Assembly: GCF_000949255.1 (NCBI RefSeq)
Contig: NZ_JXUW01000006.1
Span: 62,001-126,000 of the forward strand
Origin: Ferrimicrobium acidiphilum DSM 19497
Lineage (GTDB): Bacteria > Actinomycetota > Acidimicrobiia > Acidimicrobiales > Acidimicrobiaceae
Length of the DNA stretch: 64,000 bases
Direction: 5' to 3'
Shown in pieces: positions 63,455 through 64,000 of the stretch (position 1 is the stretch's first letter; each line of letters begins with the position of its first letter). A program made the position numbers and the translations under genes. The notes under the pieces were generated by a model. It was not told the DNA's origin. It did not search any database and was given only the letters and a program-made list of their open reading frames with translations.

Positions 63455-64000
63455 CTTAGTATTCGCGCAGGGTGGGACTGTATCCGCCCTCTGGTCGGTC
63501 GCGTATACCCGGAGGGGGTAATGCTGGGTATCAGCTGTTAGGACGTGCAGGAGACCGTTCTCTAATCCATGAGGAGTTGCAGCGACGCTGGGCGAGAAGT
63601 GGGTGCTGATGCCAAGGCGATCAGTTGGCGCTAAAGTTGATGACGGTGTGGTCTAACTATTTGTAGTGTCGTGTTGGCAGGCGAACGCATGGAAAAGATT
63701 GTCGAGGTTACTCGGGATTTCACGATGAACCCTGAGCCAAGATCATAGAGTGCATTCCGCATCGTCGAGAGGCGAGGAGCAGCTCAGGAGCCCATTGGTC
63801 ACTCATATGATTCGACTACTTTGTCAACTACGATCTCCCTGTTCAGCTTGCGGCCACAGGAGGCAGCCAGTATGCAGCGTCTGAAGACGACTCTCTTCCA
63901 GATTTGCATGTGTTAAAACTGGCGACAAGTTGCTGCTCAAGCTTGGCCACGTGAGAATACCGCATACGGGGACGGAACAATCGTGTTGGGCGCGGAGCGC
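63455..64000. other. Right-end stretch with no supported gene
   Basis: Short frames only, none with a ribosome site and protein-like composition. The start of a neighbouring gene may lie beyond the window. Confidence 0.4.

Overview
The window looks like a chromosomal segment of an actinobacterium, most likely an acidophilic member of the Acidimicrobiia (the Ferrimicrobium/Acidithrix/Acidimicrobium type). This is an inference. It rests on the stand-alone PurS/PurQ/PurL system, frequent GTG starts, an acid-active G1 (eqolisin) peptidase, actinobacterial-style ISL3 and IS256 elements, and moderate GC content. No rRNA or marker gene is present to fix the taxon.

Layout. 1-3.9 kb: a tandem-domain GT2 glycosyltransferase that runs off the left edge, coupled to purL (minus strand). 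3.9-6.6 kb: mostly non-coding, with one small conserved coiled-coil gene. 6.6-12.3 kb: purine operon purA-purD-purB-purC-purS-purQ (plus). 12.7-17.7 kb: a YfhO-like membrane protein, a repeat-built coiled-coil protein and a PhzF-like enzyme (all minus). 18.5-36.7 kb: a large catabolic region. It holds a degenerate fused ThDP (E1-like) protein, an orphan molybdenum-hydroxylase large subunit, a LacI regulator, a C-C-hydrolase-like alpha/beta hydrolase and a ten-gene plus-strand run (3-hydroxyisobutyrate-dehydrogenase-like enzyme, a complete LivKHMGF-type ABC importer, amidohydrolase, M24-fold protein, E1alpha/E1beta dehydrogenase, aldehyde dehydrogenase). Two LacI-type palindromes (20093 and 24934) sit in front of the two expression units and tie the region into one probable regulon. 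37.5-40.5 kb: purF-purM-pyrE (minus). 40.8-43.8 kb: small membrane protein, PHP phosphoesterase, tRNA-Asp, tRNA-Phe, TetR regulator. 44.1-47.9 kb: a secreted protein with four near-identical PepSY-like repeats followed by a two-component system.

47.9-55.1 kb is a scrap-yard of accessory DNA: two IS256-family relics, a decayed HTH gene, an XRE/nucleotidyltransferase toxin-antitoxin-like pair, an ISL3 element with perfect 8-bp target duplications and an RNA foldback over its transposase start, an AbiEii-type nucleotidyltransferase broken by a frameshift next to its small partner, hairpins like those of IS200/IS605 ends, and a 33-residue membrane microprotein. 55.1-63.5 kb: methyltransferase, 3-hydroxyacyl-CoA dehydrogenase, eqolisin peptidase, P-loop kinase, lipoprotein, UDP-sulfoquinovose synthase, ArdC-like metallopeptidase, an S51-peptidase/CysRS-tail fusion and tRNA-Glu. 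The last 0.5 kb shows no gene.

Functionally the window combines housekeeping purine/pyrimidine synthesis (purN, purE/K and purH are not here) with one substantial, probably undescribed uptake-and-degradation pathway and a small mobile/defence zone. Family assignments are from recalled family features; no database search was run.
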